Shown: positions 61,592 through 64,000 of the stretch, piece after piece
Layout of the letters: every line of letters starts with the position of its first letter
How positions within the stretch are numbered: position 1 is the stretch's first letter
DNA from: JBEVJK01 sp040510195
GTDB taxonomy: Bacteria > Pseudomonadota > Alphaproteobacteria > Rhizobiales > Rhizobiaceae
DNA length: 64,000 bases
Direction: 5' to 3'
Assembly (NCBI GenBank): GCA_040510195.1
Contig: JBEVJK010000042.1
Coordinates: 22,766 to 86,765 of the forward strand
Program-made: the position numbers and the translations under genes
The notes under the pieces: generated by a model
Seen by the model: the letters and a program-made list of their open reading frames with translations, nothing else
What the model was told of the DNA's origin: nothing
Database searches by the model: none

Positions 61592-62182
61592 GTGAGCAAG
61601 GTCGTGCTTGACGTGTCGATGTCCTTGGACGGCTTCGTCGCCGGCCCGAACGTGCGCGATGCCGAGCCGATGGGCGACGGCGGCGAGCGTCTCCACGCCT
61701 GGATGTCCGGCGAGGGCCCCGACGGCGCCGTCGACGACCGCGTCAGGCGGCTGGTCGACGCCGGTGTCGGCGCCGCGATCATCGGGCGCCGCACCTTCGA
61801 TCTCGGCCTGCCCCTGTGGGGCGGCACGCCTTGGCCCGGCCTTCCGAGCTTCGTGGTCACCCATCGGCCGCGGCCGGACCTCCTCGGCGACAATGGTGGA
61901 ACCTTCGTCTTTGACGGCCTGGAGGGTGCGGTCCGCCGCGCCCTGCCGGCCGCCCAAGCGAAGGATGTCCTGGTTCTTGGCCCCGACATCGGCCGTCAGC
62001 TGCTCGCCGCGGGCCTGCTCGACGAGCTACGCATCCATCTCGTTCCGATCCTGCTCGGCGGCGGAACGAAGCTGTTCGACGGCGCCCGCGCAGAGCTGGT
62101 CCCGCAAGGCCGGCCGCTCGTCGGCTCGGTCACGCATTTGCGTCTGCGCGTTGCCGGGCCGCAAGAGCCTCCGAGATCCTGA
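61592..62182 (+). CDS. RibD C-terminal/dihydrofolate reductase-like oxidoreductase
   Basis: From GTG 61592, 7 nt after GGGAGG, the 196-residue protein has the DHFR-like RibD_C fold: VVLDVSMSLDGFVAGPNV, GAAIIGRRTFDLGLPLWGG, SFVVTHRP, VLVLGPDIGRQLLAAGLLDELRIHLVPILLGGGTKLFDG. Such YyaP/YwjB-like proteins reduce pteridine- or pyrimidine-like substrates with NADPH; the true reaction is unknown. It is transcribed opposite to the GTA genes and sits exactly between the portal and terminase genes, ending 31 bp from the g2 stop. Confidence 0.9.
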   Translation: MSKVVLDVSMSLDGFVAGPNVRDAEPMGDGGERLHAWMSGEGPDGAVDDRVRRLVDAGVGAAIIGRRTFDLGLPLWGGTPWPGLPSFVVTHRPRPDLLGDNGGTFVFDGLEGAVRRALPAAQAKDVLVLGPDIGRQLLAAGLLDELRIHLVPILLGGGTKLFDGARAELVPQGRPLVGSVTHLRLRVAGPQEPPRS

Positions 62183-62213
62183 AGACCTCGCCGACGCCGC
62201 TTCCAGGCTTCTC

Positions 62214-63500
62214 CTACTGCGCCACCCGGATGCGCGGCTCGCCCACCGCCCGCGGCATCAGTTCGCCGATCGCCCACACCAGCGCATCGACGCGGTCGGG
62301 CGAGCGCCCGCCGGACAGCCCGTTCGGGCCGAAATCGCACATCTCGTCCTCCAGCTCCGGAAAGCGCCCGGCATGCCTGACCCGGCCTTGGCCGTAGAGC
62401 GCCGCGACCGGCTCGGCGCGCAGCCATTTGCCGCGGCGGGCCCGCACTCCCTTCACCGGCACCCCCGGATCGACGGTGGCGATCACCGCGGCCACCATGT
62501 CGCCGCCCTGGTTGGTTTCCGCCACCAGGCAGTCTGCTTCGAGCCGGTGGTAGAGCAGCACCGCAGCGCTCGCCCATTCGCGCGGCTTGGCGCCCGACAC
62601 GGTCGCATCGGCCAGCACAACGGCGCGGCCCTCGCGGTCGAGGCCTGCCGCCACGATGCCGCAGGCGTGGGAGGCGCGCCCGGCGCTGGCCGGTGGGTCG
62701 ACGGCCACGACGATGCGATTGAGCTCGCCGGCCTTCCGGCAGGCCACCTTCTCGAGCAGCGCCCGCGACCACAGCGCGTCCTGCCGCTCCGTGATGATCT
62801 CGCCGTCGAGCTCCTGCCGACCGAGCCGCGACCCGGCATAGCGCGAGCGCACCGCGTCAAGGAACCCGGCCGCCAGGTGCGCGGCGTTTTCTGCCGTGCG
62901 CATCCGGGTCACCGTCACCGCTCTGTCGCCGGCGAGCCTTCGCACCAGCGGCAGCGGGCGCGGCGTGGTGGTGATGATCTGGCGCGGCCGCTTGCCGAGC
63001 CTCAGGCCGAACTGCAGCATGTCGAAGGTGGCGTCCGGGTGCCGCCATTTGCCAAGCTCGTCGCACCACGCGGCCTCGAACTGCGGGGCGCGCAGGCTGT
63101 CCGGATCCTCGGAGGAGAAAATTTGCGCCACCGCGCCATTGTCGAAGCAGACCCGCCGGCGGCTGGGCTCGAAGCGAGGCCGGTCGTCGCGCGCCGTGGC
63201 GAGGATGCCCGAAGGGCCCTCGATCATCACGTCGCGCACGTCGGCAAGCGTTTCGCCCACCAGCGCCACCAGCCCGTAGGCATGCTCGGCAAACGGCGGC
63301 AGCCCGCGCACCATGGCGTTCACCCATTCCGCGCCCAGCCGCGTCTTTCCCGCACCGCGGCCGCCCAGCACCAGCCAGATGTCCCGCGTCCCGTGGAGCG
63401 GATATTGCGCCGCCCGCGCCGCCGCGAACCATTCGCCGGCCACCAGCGTGCCTTCGCTTTCCGTGAGATTGGCCGCCGCCCAGCCGGCTCCCGCGCTCAT
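62214..63500 (-). CDS. GTA g2-like terminase large subunit
   Basis: The 428-residue DNA-packaging motor has Walker A in WLVLGGRGAGKTRLGAEWV, Walker B in FEAAWCDELGKWRHP, the coupling TTTPRPLP segment, and a nuclease domain with NRIVVAVDPPASAGRASHACGIVAAG, CLVAETNQGGDMV and SPDRVDALVWAIGEL. It lacks obvious sequence-specific features, in line with headful packaging of host DNA by GTAs. ATG 63500 overlaps the TGA of an upstream repeat-bearing ORF. Confidence 0.95.
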   Translation of the reverse strand: MSAGAGWAAANLTESEGTLVAGEWFAAARAAQYPLHGTRDIWLVLGGRGAGKTRLGAEWVNAMVRGLPPFAEHAYGLVALVGETLADVRDVMIEGPSGILATARDDRPRFEPSRRRVCFDNGAVAQIFSSEDPDSLRAPQFEAAWCDELGKWRHPDATFDMLQFGLRLGKRPRQIITTTPRPLPLVRRLAGDRAVTVTRMRTAENAAHLAAGFLDAVRSRYAGSRLGRQELDGEIITERQDALWSRALLEKVACRKAGELNRIVVAVDPPASAGRASHACGIVAAGLDREGRAVVLADATVSGAKPREWASAAVLLYHRLEADCLVAETNQGGDMVAAVIATVDPGVPVKGVRARRGKWLRAEPVAALYGQGRVRHAGRFPELEDEMCDFGPNGLSGGRSPDRVDALVWAIGELMPRAVGEPRIRVAQ

Positions 63501-63784
63501 GCCGTGGCCCTCCCCGCTTCGCCGCCGCTCCCCGCTTCGCCGCCTCGCCGCCCTTCTTCGCTGCCCACTGCAGCCGCGGCCGCGTCTTCGTTCTCCGCCG
63601 CCCGGCCCGGTCCGCCGCTCCTCGCTTCGCCGTCTCGCCGCCCTTCTTCGCTGCCCTCTGCAGCCGTGGCCGCGTCTTCGTTCTCCGCCGCCGAGCCCGG
63701 TCCGCCGCTCCCCGCTTCGCCGTCTCGCCGCCCTCCTGCAGACGCGGCGGCTTCATTCCTCACTGCCGAGCCCAGACCGCCCAC
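63497..63784 (-). CDS. Low-complexity repeat ORF coupled to the terminase gene, uncertain
   Basis: A 95-codon frame ends in a TGA overlapping the terminase ATG. The predicted product is two and a half 30-residue repeats of GGPG(S/R)AAENEDAA...EGSEEGRR type, with no known family. A second frame upstream (to about 63926 and open to the window edge) encodes the same AAENEDAA repeats and stops at 63753, one frame off. It may be the remains of a g1-like small terminase, a repeat-expanded protein, or noncoding GC-rich repeat DNA. Confidence 0.35.
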   Translation of the reverse strand: MGGLGSAVRNEAAASAGGRRDGEAGSGGPGSAAENEDAATAAEGSEEGRRDGEARSGGPGRAAENEDAAAAAVGSEEGRRGGEAGSGGEAGRATA

Positions 63785-64000
63785 AAGTCGACGACCTCCC
63801 CGCTTCGCCGGCGAGCCGATCCGGCCCTTCCCCGGCCGCGTCTTCGTTCTCCGCCGCCGAGCCCTGCCCGCCGCTCCTCGCTTCGCCGTCTCGCCGCCCT
63901 CCTGCAGAGGCGGCGGCTTCTTTCATGACTGCCGCGCCCTGCCCGCCGCGCCTCGCTGCGCCGACTAGCCGCCCGCCTGCAGAGGCGGCGGCGCCAGTCC
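63522..64000. repeat. 90-bp tandem repeat array beside the terminase
   Basis: Units start with ccgccgctc at 63522, 63612 and 63702 (period exactly 90 bp). A further unit starts at 63868 (offset 166 bp) and a degenerate one lies near 63943. Shared segments are cttcgccg(t/c)ctcgccgccct, ctgcag, cgcgtcttcgttctccgccg. The array continues past the window end. The first three units keep reading frame; the 166-bp spacing breaks it. Confidence 0.9.

Noticed and set aside
48811..63500. The phage genes considered as a prophage
   Set aside because: No integrase, repressor, replication or lysis cassette is visible, gene order is that of RcGTA, and flanking genes are the conserved feu/ccm core on one side.
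63522..64000. Repeat array considered as CRISPR or phage attachment site
   Set aside because: The units are contiguous 90-bp tandem copies without unique spacers, and no integrase is near.

Overview
The window is 64 kb of GC-rich, gene-dense chromosome from an alphaproteobacterium, most likely a Hyphomicrobiales (Rhizobiales) member close to the Mesorhizobium/Phyllobacteriaceae group. This placement is inferred from the gene order feuP-feuQ / ccmI-ccmE-ccmF-ccmH / degP / two-component pair / glnE (as I recall it from Sinorhizobium and relatives), from a rhizobial-type intergenic palindrome at 17.06-17.16 kb, and from an RcGTA-like gene-transfer-agent cluster. I found no tRNA, rRNA, insertion sequence, integrase or CRISPR array.

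Layout. (1) 0-2.4 kb: end of a sugar-type ABC transporter operon (permease cut by the window edge, single-domain ATPase, Gfo/Idh/MocA dehydrogenase). (2) 2.4-6.2 kb: an envelope trio of a DUF3300 protein with glycine/asparagine-rich repeats, a DUF2950 protein and a multi-pass membrane protein. (3) 6.2-13.3 kb: a leucine/isovalerate catabolic operon (TetR regulator, isovaleryl-CoA dehydrogenase, both methylcrotonyl-CoA carboxylase subunits), interrupted by an AbrB/PIN toxin-antitoxin pair and a two-domain VOC gene. (4) 13.3-29.4 kb: mixed housekeeping and hypothetical genes: Sel1-type protein, DUF2147, Nu-like GST, AMP nucleosidase, EEP-family phosphohydrolase, DUF922 predicted protease, ETF:ubiquinone oxidoreductase, family-4-type uracil-DNA glycosylase with an incomplete Fe-S ligand set, a secreted protein with an RTX-like tail, an SbmA/BacA-type ABC exporter, an EamA transporter and an orphan form-II CoxL-like molybdopterin subunit. 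(5) 29.6-48.8 kb: conserved chromosomal core: pepN, a PAS histidine kinase, glnE, a two-component pair translationally coupled to glnE, degP with a clear intrinsic terminator, cytochrome c maturation genes, a small lipoprotein, feuQ/feuP and a small secreted protein. (6) 48.8-63.5 kb: an RcGTA-like cluster on the minus strand running from terminase (g2) to the tail-tip protein (g15), broken only by one plus-strand RibD/DHFR-like gene. A 90-bp tandem-repeat array lies just upstream of the terminase and runs to the window end.

How the genes fit together. The catabolic operon would take isovaleryl-CoA to 3-methylglutaconyl-CoA; the hydratase and HMG-CoA lyase are not here. Electrons from the dehydrogenase pass through ETF to the ETF:ubiquinone oxidoreductase encoded at 18.9-20.6 kb. 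The ccm genes deliver haem to apocytochromes and DegP provides periplasmic protein quality control. The two flanking two-component systems suggest envelope sensing. The GTA genes form a head-tail block with many ATGA overlaps, no visible disruption and no lysogeny or replication genes, as expected of a domesticated particle rather than a prophage.
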